Assembly: GCA_037974335.1 (NCBI GenBank)
Contig: CM075760.1
Coordinates: 18,508,960 to 18,572,959 of the forward strand
Length of the DNA stretch: 64,000 nt
Reading direction: 5' to 3'
DNA from: Prionace glauca
Taxonomy: Eukaryota > Chordata > Chondrichthyes > Carcharhiniformes > Carcharhinidae
Below, piece after piece: positions 30,245 to 41,400 of this stretch. The notes beneath the pieces were generated by a model. That model worked only from the letters and a program-made list of their open reading frames with translations, had not been told where the DNA came from and searched no databases. A program made the translations under genes and the position numbers. Position 1 is the stretch's first letter. Every line of letters starts with the position of its first letter.

Positions 30245-31578
30245 AAATAATGTGAGAAGTCTCACAACACCAGGTTAATTTCCAACAGGTTTATTTGGTA
30301 GAAAAAGCCACTAGCTTTCAGAGCGGTGTTCCTTCATCAGATCAGTGGGAGTTCTGTTCACAAGCAGGGCATAGAAAGACACAAGCCCAATTTACACAAT
30401 TATGGTTGGAATGAGAGTCTTTACAGGTTATCAAGTCTTAAAGATACAGACAATATGAGTTGGGAGAGGGTTAAGCAAGTTTAAAGAGCGGTGCATTGTC
30501 TCCAGCCAGGACAGTAAGTGAGATTTTGCAAGAACAAGGAAAGCCATGGAGATTACAGATAGTGTGACATGAACCCAAGATCCCGGTTCAGGCTTCCTCA
30601 TGTGTCTAGAATTTGGCTTTCAGTCTCTGCTCAGCGACTCTGCGCTGTCGTGTGTCCTGAAGGCCGCCTTGGAGAAAGTGAATCCGAAGATCAGAGGCCG
30701 AATGCCCCTGACCGCTGAAGTGTTCCCGGACAGGAAAGAATACTCTTGAGTGGTGATTGTGAGTGGTTTTCATTCAACCGTTGTGGTAGCGTCTGCATCA
30801 TCTCCCCAATGTACCATGCTCTGGACATCCTTTCCTGCAGCGTATCAGGTAGACAACGTTACAAGAATATGCACCATGTACCGGGTGGATGGTGTTCTAC
30901 GTGAGACTGTACCCTCAACACTTGATTACTTGTAAAGACTCGCGGTGGGTTGTGCGAGGAGTACTCTTGGATGTTGCTTCGAGAGTAGCCTAGTGCTTCA
31001 CGTCGTTAGTGTACGCTTAAACTGGACCAATTAACAGGCAACACAACAGCTCAGTGACTATCACTGTTTGCGGTCCAGTTACAGGGACCGGGGTCGGATC
31101 TCCGTCTTGGGTGAGTGTCTGTGGGAGTTTGAACATCCTCCCCGTGCTTGTGTGGATTTTCTCCGGGTGCTCCGGTTTCCTCCCACACCCCCAAAACGTG
31201 TTTTTAGGCTAAATTGGATCTCCCTTAATCTGATGCATATATAATTCCCTAAATTTGCACCCCTGTATTGTGGAACACACCAGATGTAGATAAAAGCCGC
31301 AGGTAGGAGAAGGATTGGAATGAGGCACTCACCGACTGTTAAAATGGGCGGAGCGGGCTTGTAGGGCCGAAGGGCCTGTTTCCTGAGCTGTGTTGTTCTT
31401 TTCTTCTTTGACACGCATTCCAACCATTAGTTTGCAAATTAAGTTTGTATTTTTATATGCCCTGTTTGTGAACAGAACTACCACTTATCTGACAAAGGAG
31501 CAGCACTCCGAAAGATTTTGCTACCAAATAAACCTGTCGGACTTTAACCTGGTGTTGTGAGACTTTTTACTGTGTTTA
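30245..31578. mobile_element. DNA-transposon-like element with inverted ends, carrying an insert
   Basis: The left end (AGTCTCACAACACCAGGTTA, CAACAGGTTTATTTGGTAG) and right end (CTACCAAATAAACCTGTCGG, TAACCTGGTGTTGTGAGACT) are inverted copies about 75-80 bp long. A full unit without insert lies at 50410-51215. Partial units are at 36805-37205, 38230-38480 and 62270-62395. No transposase is seen, so it is probably non-autonomous. Confidence 0.75.
30940..31425 (+). mobile_element. Composite LINE-tail/SINE-body repeat inside the inverted-end element
   Basis: It is a shorter relative of the 17420-17970 and 33230-33790 copies. It shares GTGCTTCACGTCGTTAGTGT and GCTCCGGTTTCCTCCCACAC. It sits between the two halves of the host element, so it is the younger of the two. 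Confidence 0.65.
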
Positions 31579-31864
31579 GCCCAGTCCAACGCCGGCATCA
31601 CCACGTCATCACTAAAACCATAACAGAAGTTAATCTAAAGCTCGTGAAATGAGAAAATGTATAAATATACCCCATAGCTCAGAATGGGAGTGCAATTAAT
31701 GATTTCTCGGTTGTCCATGATCTTTGAACAAATACAGAATTGGAGAGATTATAATATTTGAATTGTAATATCTAATGTATAATGTATCTGGGAACAGAGT
31801 GGATTTGACACAGGCTGGAAGACAGACTGAGGTAATGAGATTGAAGCGGCTGTTCAGAGTGAAT

Positions 31865-32095
31865 GAACATAGAACATTACAGCGCAGAACAGGCCCTTCG
31901 GCCCACGATGTTGCGCCGACCAATTTTTTTTTAAAAAAACACTGACTCACTAATCTAAACCAATCCCTTTTCGTCCATAAACCTATCCACAGATCTCTTA
32001 AACGCCCCCAAACTAGGCGCATTTACAACCGCAGCAGGCAGGGCATTCCAATCCCTCACCACCCTCTGGGTAAAGAATGGGTTTGTTGCAGAGAA
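31865..32095 (-). mobile_element. CR1-type LINE 3' end
   Basis: The reverse complement encodes NPFFTQRVVRDWNALPAAVV and ends in the tail with CATCGTGGGCCGAAGGGCCT. From 31580 to 31864 nothing is recognised. Confidence 0.8.
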
Positions 32096-32099
32096 GGAT

Positions 32100-33035
32100 G
32101 CATGGATGGGAAAGAGAGAGCTGGATGGAGAGAAAGAGGGAGAGTGAGATGGATGGAGGGGTAGATAGATGGATAGGAGTGAATGTGAGAAGTTTCCAGT
32201 TGAAAAGGTTCCCAGGGTCTCTGAGCAGCTGAACTGAGGAAGTCTTTGGGCAGAGACTGTGCTGTTTTTATTTCCCTTCCTGGCCACGAGAGGTCGCTGT
32301 AACACGCCCGGACGCTGCTCCGCCCAGTGTCACCTCTTGCCCACTCCGGCCCGGCCGCTGATCGTTGGCGGAAGATCCGGGTCCTGCAGAGAGGCGGGGC
32401 CAGCCGCCATATTTCCGTTACGTCACCATCAGCCCCTCCCCCCGTTGAGGAAAAAGCGACGGTTCAGAAATGTAGAAAGAGAGAGAAATTCCCACCCGAA
32501 AATCCCGCCCGGAGCGGAATTAAAATTAAATAAAATACATATTTTTATAAAGAGGCAGGTGGCGGAACCGCGCATGTGCTGTAGTATTTTCCCAGAGCGC
32601 ACCGCGCGGGTGTGATTGAAAAACAGACGCAATAAAAAAAAACGATTTTCCCGAATGGAGAAGGAACCGAAAGTCTGACGGGTGAGGATGTGAATAATAA
32701 TCATCAAGATTCAAAATATTAAAATTAAAATGTAACTGTCTGGGCGCATGTGCGGGAGGGGAATTCCCCAAGAGTGCCGCGCGCGGGACGCCGTCTCCCC
32801 TGGCAACGCAAGATGGCCACCGGCCGTCTCCCCTGGCAACGCAAGATGGCCGCGGGCGGTGGGTGTGATTGTGGCGCAGGCGCAGTGAGATCTGCCTGCA
32901 GCCCATTGTCCAGATTGCCCCCCAGTGGATGTGGTGGGGATGGTGCAGCAGATGGAGCAACAATCCCAGTTTCAATGGGGGGAGAGAAGCTGCAATGTTG
33001 TTCACTCCTCTCCGCAGTCTCAGCATTGCAGAGTG
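32100..33035. promoter_or_regulatory. CpG-rich island with promoter-type motifs
   Basis: It has a CTCF-like site at 32281-32299 (15 of 19 to TGGCCACCAGGGGGCGCTA), a YY1/CRE pair near 32408 (CCGCCATATTTCCGTTACGT), and two tandem 33-bp units at 32790-32852, each with an RFX X-box-like CCTGGCAACG and a YY1-like AAGATGGCC. An NRF1-like GCGCAGGCGCA follows at about 32874. No linked coding exon is visible on either strand, so the transcript is unknown. Confidence 0.5.
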
Positions 33036-33039
33036 TTTA

Positions 33040-33825
33040 GAGACACACAGTACGAGGGGAGTTGGGCTTAAGGGGAGGAGGGAGAGGTTTAACACAGATA
33101 TTAGAGGGAGGTTTTTCACACAGAGGGTAGTGGGGATATGCAATGCTCTGCCAAGTAAGGTGGTGGAGGCAAACACGCTAGAGTTGTTTAAGAGTAACTT
33201 AGACAGGCACATGAGTGAGTTGGACATGGATGGATATAGGAGATTGTTTTAAATAAGGGTCATTCGCATTGGGGCGTCCCTGGTAGGGTAAATGGATCTG
33301 GTACAATGATAATGCTTTCTTTTCTCTTTTTCATTCACTGGTTTTAAGTCGGTCCGCCTTGTGTCCAACGAGGGGCATACATGCGATGGGTCGTACTTGG
33401 GCTGCTCTTGGTTGTTCGAGATTGGCCCAGTGCTTCATGTCGTTAGTGTGTGCCTAAACTGGACCAGATGCTGGGCAAGATGACAGCTCAGTGACTATCA
33501 CTGATTGCTGTGCAGACACATGGATTTGGGCCGGTGCCTGGGGGAGTTTGCGCATTCTCCCCGTGCTTGCGTGGGTTTTCTCCGGGTGCTCCGGTTTCCT
33601 CCCACACCCCAAAGATGTGCTAATAGGCTGATTGGCAGTAATAAGTTCTCCCAAAATTAGTTTCCCTCAATGTGGATGGCCATAAAAAATTAGATAAGGG
33701 TCATGGGTGAAGGGGGGGACTGGTGGTGTTAAGATGGTGGTGCGGGCTCGTTGGGCCGAAGGGCCTGTTTCCCGGGCTGCTTTTTTTCTTTGTTCTTTGT
33801 TCTTTGTTCTTAAACAAGAGGGTGC
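33040..33825 (+). mobile_element. CR1-type LINE 3' end with composite tail
   Basis: It starts with the RT-ORF C terminus (RFNTDIRGRFFTQRVVGICN). It runs through the composite repeat also seen reversed at 17420-17970 and ends in TTTGTTCTTTGTTCTT. Confidence 0.75.
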
Positions 33826-33854
33826 ATTGTCACAGCGGCACCTTAACCTGCAGT

Positions 33855-34170
33855 TAAAGTTTATTATTAGTGTCACTAATAAGTCGGCTTACATTAACAC
33901 TGCAATGCAATTCCTGTGAAAATTCCCGAGTCGCCACATTCCTGTTCGGATGCACTTTCGGAGAATTTAGCATGGCCAATGCATCTAACCAGCACGTCTT
34001 TCGGACTGCTGGAGGAAACCAGAGCATCTGGAAGAAACCCATGCAGACATGGGGATAATGTGCAAACTCCACACAGACAGTGACCCAAGCCGGGAATCGA
34101 ATTTGGGGCCCTAGCGATGAGAGGCAGCATTGCTAACCACCGTGCCACTGTGCTGCAACACTCTCCCCCA
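33855..34170 (-). mobile_element. tRNA-headed SINE (family 1), long copy
   Basis: The head is at the right end (CACCGTGCCACTGTGCTGC in this orientation), followed by body CCACACAGACAGTGACCC. The tail, at the left, is TTTATTATTAGTGTCACTAA, shared with 40405-40700. Confidence 0.85.
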
Positions 34171-34289
34171 GATATCAAACTACCCACCCCCGTTAAAATC
34201 ATAAAATCCCAACAGTGCATCAAGTCTATATCAACAGAGCATTTTACCCTACTCCCGTAACCCCACAATACTCTCTATTCCCCCTAACC

Positions 34290-34895
34290 TTCACATGTTT
34301 GGACATTAAGGGAGAATTTAGCATGGTCAATCCAGCTAACCTGCCCATCCTTCAGACCCCACAGATATTCTGGTCATCCTGTTATAAAAAGGATATTATT
34401 AAATTGTAAAGAATGCAGAAAAGATTTACTAGGATGCTACTGGGACTTGATGCTACTGGGAGTTATCAGGAGAAGCTGGATAGACTGTGACTTTTTTCAC
34501 TGGAGCTTAGGAGGCTGAGGGGTAAAGGTCTATAAAATAATGAGGGGCACAGATCAGCTCGATAGTCAATATCTTTTCCCAAATGTAGGGGAGTCTAAAA
34601 CTAGAGGGCTTGGATTCAGATGGGAGGGGAAAGATACAAAAGTGTCCAGGGGAGCATTTTTTTTTCACACAGAGGGTGGTGAGTGTCTGGAACAAGCTGC
34701 CAGATGTAGTCGTAGAGATGGGTACAATTTTGTCTTTTAAAATGCATTTAGACAGTTACATGGGTGTGATGGGTACAGAGGGATATGGGCCAAATACAAA
34801 CAATTGGGATTAGCTTAGGGTTTTTTAAAAAGGGCAGCATGGAGCAGTTGGGCTGGAGGGCCTGTTTCCATGCTGTAAACCTCTATGACTCTATA
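34290..34895 (+). mobile_element. SINE tail fragment followed by CR1 LINE 3' end
   Basis: 34290-34365 is the SINE family 1 tail. From 34368 the LINE reads ATTCTGGTCATCCTGTTATA, AGGATGCTACTGGGACTTGA, TTCACACAGAGGGTGGTGAG and the tail CATGCTGTAAACCTCTATGA. Confidence 0.8.
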
Positions 34896-34899
34896 TGGG

Positions 34900-35010
34900 A
34901 GGAACATGAAAACCCCACAAAGACAATGACAAAAGGCTGGAATTGAACACGGGTCCTTGGCACTCGGAGGCTGCAGTGCTAACACTGTGCTAATGCGCTG
35001 CCACTCCGGC
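34900..35010 (-). mobile_element. SINE family 1 head fragment
   Basis: The reverse complement has the head near 35000 and GGTGTTCAATTCCAGCC-like B-box region. It starts within 10 bp of the LINE 3' end. Confidence 0.65.
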
Positions 35011-35279
35011 AAATGTATTTGGAGGGAGCACAGTACAGGTGGGGATGGGGGGTGGGGAGGTGGGATGAATTCTGACTCACTTTGATGAGGGGAAGGGTGG
35101 AAATCAGAAAAAAAATCAGCTTTGCCTCACCATCTTCCCTCATTCCTGCTCTTGTTACTAATTAAAAACCTGCTCACTCCTCCATTCTGCCCATCAATAG
35201 GGCAAACAGAAAGCAGGGAAAAGGTTGTGGCACAGAAAGAGGCCATTCAGCCATTCACATCTTCACCAGCTTGGAAAAT

Positions 35280-35740
35280 AAAGACTAGCCCTTCATTCTA
35301 ATCCCACTTTCCAGCGATCCAGCCCCGAGCCCCGCTTTCTACAGGTTCCAGCATTTCAGCTATAGACCTGTGTGTGAGGCGAGTGAGCCAAGAGATTTCT
35401 ATCTGAACCATCAGTTTAGGCAGCAAATTCCAGACACCCACCATCCCTTGAATGAGAACCTTCTTCCCAATGCCCCTTCTAATCCTTCCACCAATCACTT
35501 TATATCTGTGCAGGCCCCACTAACCCCCTCCCAACCATTACCACGCATCACCCCATGCCCCCCCCCCCCCCCACCCCGATCCCCACCCACCCACAATAAA
35601 TGACCTCTCTCTGCTCAGGGGAAACAAGCCTTTTCTATCCACCCTGTCATGGCTTCCACATAATTTTGGACACCTCAGTTCGGTCCCCCTCAGCCTCCTC
35701 TGCTCTGGGGAAACAAACCTTGCCATTCCAATCTTTCCTC
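35280..35740 (-). mobile_element. CR1-type LINE, very decayed
   Basis: The minus strand resembles the RT-ORF C terminus (ARFVSPEQRRLRGTELRCPK and WNLLPKLM). It includes a C tract at 35557-35574. Confidence 0.5.
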
Positions 35741-36066
35741 ATCACCACAATCTGGGCCTTGTATCAGTAATCTCTGCCCTAAATCTCTCTCAGTTATAAC
35801 AATCTGGACCTTGTATCAGTAATGTCTGCCCTAAACCTCTCTCAGTTATTACAATCTGGACCTTGTTTTAGTAAACTCTGCCCTGAACATCTCTCAGTTA
35901 TTAAAATGTGGGCCTTGCATCAGAAAACTCTGCCCTGAACCTCTCTCAGTTATTTTAGTCTGAGCCTAGTATTCTTTGTTGTAAACCTCTCTGAGTTATT
36001 ACAATCCGGGTCCTGTACCAGTAAACTCTGCCCGAAACCTCTCTCAGTTATTACAATCTAGACCTT
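35741..36066. repeat. Tandem repeat, 52-bp period, about six copies
   Basis: The unit reads CTCTCTCAGTTATTACAATC, then GGACCTTGTATCAGTAA and CTCTGCCCTAAAC. Spacing between the CAGTTAT blocks is 52, 52, 52, 46 and 52 bp. Confidence 0.9.
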
Positions 36067-36245
36067 AAGCAGAGGACACAAAGATTTAATATAATTGACA
36101 ACAGATTTGAAGGGGGTGATAAGGACATTTTTTTACACAATCATAGATCTGGAATGCACAAACTGACAGGTGCTCGAAGCAGGTTTAATAGTAAGTTTAA
36201 AAGGAAATTGGATAAATATTGACGGAGTTATGGTGAATGGGATTA
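36067..36245 (+). mobile_element. LINE 3' end, decayed
   Basis: It reads GAGGACACAAAGATTTAA and TTTAAAAGGAAATTGGATAA, matching the end of CR1 copies. From 36246 to 36804 nothing is recognised. Confidence 0.5.
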
Positions 36246-36804
36246 ATTCGATAGTTCACTCATCTTTTTGTCATTTTGAATGTTTCTCCCTTAAGTTTTA
36301 ATATTTGATCTTTTCAGTCACAATGTGTCTGAAACAAAAGATTAAACCATTGGGTTTGATGAGCTGTCAGTTCTGTTTCCTATGTGTCTGTGTAAATTGA
36401 GAACTGCAGATAACCATGAGAAGGAACTGATTATTTTCAGTTCCTCTAACAGATATACCTCAGATATCAGAAATCTCAGGAGATTCTCATGCCCTCAGTA
36501 TTCTCGCCACAAATATAACAGCTCTCAGTCAGGCTGAGTCAGTCACATGTGTCTCTGTTATAATGTTTCCACTTCTATTTCATCACTCACTTCCCAGTGA
36601 CACTCACCATAAGACAGACAGTTTAAAATATCATTGCTCCCTTACATCTTGTCCTCCTATTGTAATCGGATGTTTGTTGGGCCTCTTGTCTCCTTTAAGG
36701 TCAGATTACCTGCAGTTCAAATGACCTCAGAGACACTGAAACCAACCTTTGTGATTAATATTATACCAGACTCCAGTCAGCCCCAGGAGCTGCAGTTGTA
36801 AAAT

Positions 36805-37205
36805 ACAGTAAGAAGTCTCACCACACCAGGTTTAAGTTCAACCAGCTTATTTGATAGTAAAGCTTGTGGGATTACTTCACTCAAAGGGTGGTGAATCTCT
36901 GGAATTCTTTGCCCGTTGAAGTGGTGGAGGCTGCCTCGCTAAATATTTTTAAGAAACGGGTTGATGGGTTTTTGATAAGAGAGGGGATTAAGGGTTATGG
37001 GGAGAGGGCGGGAAGGTGGAGCTCAGTCACGACAGATCAGCCATGATCTTATTGAATGGCGGGGCAGGCTCGAAGGGCCAGATGGCCTACTCCTGCTCCT
37101 ATTTCTTATGTTCTTAAATAAATTGGTTGAACTTCAACCTGCTGTTGTGAGACTTCTTACTGTGTTTACCCCAGTTCAACGCCAGCATCTCTATGTCATG
37201 ACTAC
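36805..37205. mobile_element. Inverted-end element interrupted by a young CR1 copy
   Basis: The left arm 36805-36862 and right arm 37112-37205 belong to the inverted-end family of 30245-31578. The CR1 3' end at 36866-37115 lies between them, near-identical to the end of the 23335-23960 copy. This shows the insertion order directly. Confidence 0.8.
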
Positions 37206-37569
37206 CATCGACATTGGTAGACATTGGCAGAATTGGAATAGCTGACAGGTTATTGTTTGATACTGACAGTGGCAGAGTAACACACACTGGAATTTAAATA
37301 CATTATATCAATAGACCATGACTCAGTCACACTATCAAATGAAACCTAAACTTTGGTTATGGTGCACTGGATACTGACTGGATTATCATTACATTGGATG
37401 TAATGCTGTGTTCACTAACATACTGCAATGTGACTCTTATTATGTGAACAAACACTGTTTATGTTACACTCAGAGTCAGTCAGTGTTTTGCTGTGTTTTC
37501 TCTGTGCTCCATCTCCACTCTGATTGGACTGGAGCTTGTGTGTGGGTCATTGTTACACTGGGACTCTGT

Positions 37570-38060
37570 TATTACTGGACAAGCAGCAAGTCATCGTCAC
37601 AATACTGGGCTGATTGACAGCGCCTTGGACCATTGGGAACAGGGGGAGGTGCTGGAGGGCTGATCTGGAGCGCTCGGTCCTCCAACCAATCGGAGCGAAA
37701 GAGGGGCGGGCCCAGCTTTGACTGGAGCATGCGCAGTGTGAGTAATGGCGATGGAAAACGGTTTTTGTTTTGGGCTCGGAAATCTGTTCGAGGTGATTGG
37801 CGGTACGGAGAGAGCAATGGATCGCCCAGACGGGTGAAAACGCTGCGTAAGCATGCGGTGTAAGTAGCAAACCGCGGAAGAGAGCTTCCCGGACTCAGTT
37901 TGTTCCGAGCAGGGCCGCAGCTCCTCAGGTTCGCTCCGGGTTACCTTTCGCCATCTTTATTGGGGGCAACATGCAGCGGTGCGCACGCGAGGCCGCCATG
38001 TTTGTGGAGGGCAATGATGTCATTAAGTGGGAGGAGCTTGTTCCCCATTGTTCAGAATGG
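37570..38060 (-). promoter_or_regulatory. CpG-rich promoter homologous to that of gene D, orphan
   Basis: The reverse complement of 37580-37760 follows 10610-10760 motif for motif: CACACTGCGCATGCT, GATTGGTTGGAGGACC, CCAATGGTCC/CTATTGGTCC, GCTGTCAATCAG. An NRF1 site (37727-37735), a GC box (GGGGCGGG) and a CCAAT box are present. By this homology it would drive transcription leftward, but no zinc-finger exon follows in 29-37 kb. From 37206 to 37569 nothing is recognised. Confidence 0.55.
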
Positions 38061-38129
38061 AGACAACTTGTCCATCAAACTGCATCAACCCTCTGAGTCC
38101 CAATGTCTTCTTGATGAGGCAGAGCGGTG

Positions 38130-38225
38130 ACAGAGAAGGAAAAATAAAGGGAAATAAAAGCAGAAAATGCTGGAAAATCTCAGCAAATCTGACAGCATCT
38201 GTCGGGAGAGAATAGAACGCTCTCC
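38130..38225. repeat. Partial copy of the 9125-9345 repeat
   Basis: It shares AGAAAATGCTGGAAAATCTC and CTGACAGCATCTGTCGGGAG with that repeat in reverse. Confidence 0.5.
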
Positions 38226-38229
38226 CCAC

Positions 38230-38480
38230 TCACATTGTCTGTACCTTTAAGACTTAATTACCTGTAAAAATTGCATTCCAACCATTATTTTGTGAATTGA
38301 GTTTGTGTCTTTCTATGCCTTGTTTGTGGACAGAACTCCACTCACATGACCAAGGAGCAGCACACAGAAAGCTAGTGGATTTGCCACCAATTTTAAACCC
38401 ATTGGACTTTAATCTGGTGCAGTGAGACTTCTTACTGTGTTTACCCCGGTCCAACACCACCATCTCCACTTCAGAGAAAA
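38230..38480. mobile_element. Right end of inverted-end element
   Basis: It carries ACTTAATTACCTGTAAA, GACCAAGGAGCAGCACACAG and TTTAATCTGGTGCAGTGAGA, matching 51010-51200. Confidence 0.7.
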
Positions 38481-38489
38481 TAGAACCAA

Positions 38490-38640
38490 CATTTCGAGAC
38501 TGGATGACCCAGAAAGCTTGTATATGTGTAAACAGAGCATGTAAACTTCGACACCTCCATGTACCTTTGTACACCTCTATCAATCTACTTTGCTCCAAGG
38601 AGAACAACCCCAATTTATTAAAAAAAAAGACAATGTGAGA
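38490..38640 (-). mobile_element. CR1-type LINE fragment
   Basis: The reverse complement matches the LFSLEQ region of the RT-ORF C terminus; it is short and decayed. Confidence 0.45.
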
Positions 38641-38689
38641 AGATAAAAGTGAAGGTAAGAGTTTTATAAATTTTCTTAAATAATTTAAT

Positions 38690-39360
38690 TGGTGCTCAAA
38701 ATGTCAGTCAGTGGGGTTAAGTGCTGCACTTGTGAGATGTGGGAGATCTGTGCTGCTTCCAGTGTCTCGGATGACGATGTCTACAGGAAGTGTACCCCAC
38801 TGCAGCTCCTTAAGGCCAGCATGGATAGGTTGGAGCAGCAGTTGGATGCACTTAGCAGCGTGAAGATGGCAGAAAGTGTCATAGACAGGACGTTTAGAAA
38901 CTTGGCCACACCCAAGGTGCAGGCAGATAGATTGGGGACTGCTAGAAGGGGCAGGCAGTCAGTACAGGAATCCCCTGTGGTCGTCTCCTTCTCTAACAAG
39001 TACACTGTTTTGGATACTGTTGGGGGGTTATAGCCTATCAGGGGATAAATACAGCAGCCAGAGCACTGGCACCACGGCTGGCTTTGTTATTTAGCAGGGA
39101 GGTACAAAGTGCACTAGAGCAATAGTTATAAGGGGCTCTATAGTTAGGAATGCAGATAGGTGCTGTTGTGGACATGAAAGAGACTTCAGGATGTTATGTT
39201 GCCTCCCTGGTGTCCGGGTCCAGGAAGGGCAGAAAGCATTCTGAAGCGAGAGGGTGAACAACCAGTGGCCATGGTACATATTGGTATAGAGGTAAGAAGA
39301 GTGACAATGTCCTGCAACAGCAGTTAAGGGAGTTAGGTAGAAAGTTAAAAAGCAGGACCT
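38690..39360 (+). mobile_element. CR1-type LINE 5' part with ORF1-like frame
   Basis: A 114-codon open frame reads SVSGVKCCTCEMWEICAASS, then MDRLEQQLDALSSVKMAESV, a CxxC motif followed by a heptad-like segment. A short relative at 29240-29350 is joined to RT sequence, which ties this piece to the LINE. Confidence 0.55.
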
Positions 39361-39369
39361 CTTGGGTTG

Positions 39370-39955
39370 TAATCACGGGATTGCTTCCTGTGCCACCTAT
39401 CCACTGTCATCTCTTGAAGTAACTCTCCCCAATCTATCAAGGCCAACTCACGTCTCATATCCTCATAGGTTTCTTAAGATATTGCACCTTGTCTCCGAAT
39501 CAACTACTTCATTCTCCAGTTTGATTTTAAAAAATCTTATCATGTTACGGTCGCTCATCCTGAAGGGGTCTGGTACAATTGGATTGGCAACGATTCCCTT
39601 CTCAGTACACAGTACCCAGTATCAGCTGGCCTGCTATCCAGTTGGTTCCTCCAGATATTGGTCAATTAAACCATCCTGTATACATTCCAGGAAGTCCTCT
39701 TTTGCGGCATTGTGGCTAATTTGATTTGCTCAATCTATGTGCAAATTAAAATCATCCATGATCACCAATACTCCCTTATCACATGCATCTCTAGTTTTGT
39801 GTTTAAGGCCATTCCCAACATCATCACTGCAGTTTGGAGGTCCATATATGACATCCACTAATGTTTTTTGCCCCTTGGCAATGGGGGGGCAGTGTAGAAT
39901 TCTTCATATGAGCCCCTTGATTTTAGTTTACTACAATGTGTAGACTAGATTGAGA
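39370..39955 (-). mobile_element. CR1-like LINE, endonuclease-region fragment
   Basis: The reverse complement is an internal LINE piece, by position and style (GATGATTTTAATTTGCACAT, CCATATATGGACCTCCAAAC). No frame remains open for long. Confidence 0.35.
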
Positions 39956-39984
39956 TGCCTTCTATATAGTGAGAATTCACAATG

Positions 39985-40155
39985 TACGAGTCTCACAACT
40001 TTGCTCCAAGTGGGCTGATACTCTTTGAGCCTGGGAGAGCACATTTCCACTGAAATGATCCACAAAAGCTGATGAAGGACATTTATTTAATCCTGGACAG
40101 TAAATAGTGTTTTTTCTACCACTACAGATAGGCCTAAAATAAATACATTTTCCCT
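39985..40155 (+). other. Orphan zinc-finger 3' UTR block
   Basis: It is nearly the same as 3975-4115 after gene B: CTCACAACTTTGCT, GGGCTGATACTCTTTGAGCC, AGCACATTTCCACTGAAA, CCTAAAATAAATAC. No finger-coding sequence precedes it. Confidence 0.65.
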
Positions 40156-40159
40156 GTTC

Positions 40160-40400
40160 CATTGAGTCTACAGCACAGGGCCAGGCCAGTCGGCTCAGTC
40201 AGTCTGTGTCAGTGTTTATGTTCCACATGACCCTCCACCCACCCCTCTCCATCTCCTCCCATCAGCATATCCTTCTATTCCTTCCTCCCTCATGTATGTA
40301 TCCAGCTTCCCCTTCAGTGTATTCATGCTGTTCACCTCAGTCACTCGCTGTGGTGATGAGTCTGTCATTCTCACCACTCGCTGGATAAAGAACTTTTCCT
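40160..40400 (-). mobile_element. CR1-type LINE 3' end, decayed
   Basis: It has the family order in reverse, with GTCTACAGCACAGGGCCAGG and CGCTGGATAAAGAAC. Confidence 0.5.
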
Positions 40401-40404
40401 GTTA

Positions 40405-40700
40405 GAGCTTATTTATTAGTCACAAGTAGGCTTACGTTAACACTGCAGTGAAGTTGTTATGTAAACCCCCTTGTCCTCCCACTCTGGCTGCTGGTCGGGT
40501 ACACTGAGGGAGAAATTAGCATGGCTAATGCACCTAACCAGCACATCTTTTTGGACTGTGGGAGGAAACTGGAGCACCTGGAGGAAACCCACGCAGACAC
40601 AGGAAGAACATGCAAACTCCACACAACAGAGACCCAAGCCAGGAATCGAACCCGGGTCCCTGTGCTATGAGGCAGCAGTGCTAACCCACTGTGCTGCCCT
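40405..40700 (-). mobile_element. tRNA-headed SINE (family 1), long copy
   Basis: Head at the right (CCACTGTGCTGCC), body GGAGGAAACCCACGCAGACA, tail TTATTTATTAGTCACAAGTA. It is the best-preserved long copy in the window. Confidence 0.9.
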
Positions 40701-40769
40701 CGAAATCACTACTGGATTATTGAACCCCTTCGTAATTGTAAAGTCAGGGGGGTGGGAACTCCAGCACGC

Positions 40770-41110
40770 GGACAAAGAACATAGAACTTATAGCGCAGTA
40801 CAGGCACTTCGGCCCTCAATGGTTCCACTGGTTGGCGCAACAATCTAATGACCCTCTAACCTAAACTATTCCAATGTTATCCATATGTCTATCCACTGAC
40901 CATTTGAACGCCCTTAAAGTTGGCGAGTCCACAACTGCTGCAGGCATGACCTTACTACCCTCTGAGTAAAGAACCTACCTCTGATATCCGTCCTATAGTT
41001 ACCAGCCATTTATTTAAAGCTATGACCCCTTGTGTTAGCCATCACCATCCGAGGTAAAAGGCTCACACTATCCACCGTATCCAATCCATTGATCATCTTG
41101 TATGCCTCAT
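40770..41110 (-). mobile_element. CR1-type LINE 3' end
   Basis: The reverse complement encodes YKMINGLDTVDSVSLLPRMV and the tail GCCGAAGTGCCTG. Confidence 0.75.
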
Positions 41111-41400
41111 GGGACATGGGAGCCCTGCCCCCACCCATTGCCCCCCTGCCAGGAGCCGCACTCCCACCCATTGCTCCCTCCCCTTCTGGGAGCCCCACCC
41201 CCACCCATAGTTCCCCTCGCCTCCCAGAAGCCCTGCCCCCACCCACTGTTCCCCTTCCCCTTTCCCTCCCACTCTGGGGCCCTGCCCCCACTCATTATTC
41301 CCCTCCCATTCTGAGAGACCCGCCCCCACCCATTGTTCCCCTCCACCTCCCCCTCCTGGGACCCCCTCCCCCACCCATTGTTCCCCTTCCCCTCCTCGAG
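41111..41400. repeat. C-rich minisatellite
   Basis: Units of about 40-55 bp are built on CCCACCCATTGTTCCCCT and a GGGAGCCCTGCCCC-type spacer. It is G-rich on the minus strand. Long open frames over it reflect composition, not genes. Confidence 0.8.

Noticed and set aside
38689-39033. 114-codon frame as a host gene
   Set aside because: Part of it recurs at 29240-29350 joined to LINE reverse-transcriptase sequence, so it belongs to the LINE.
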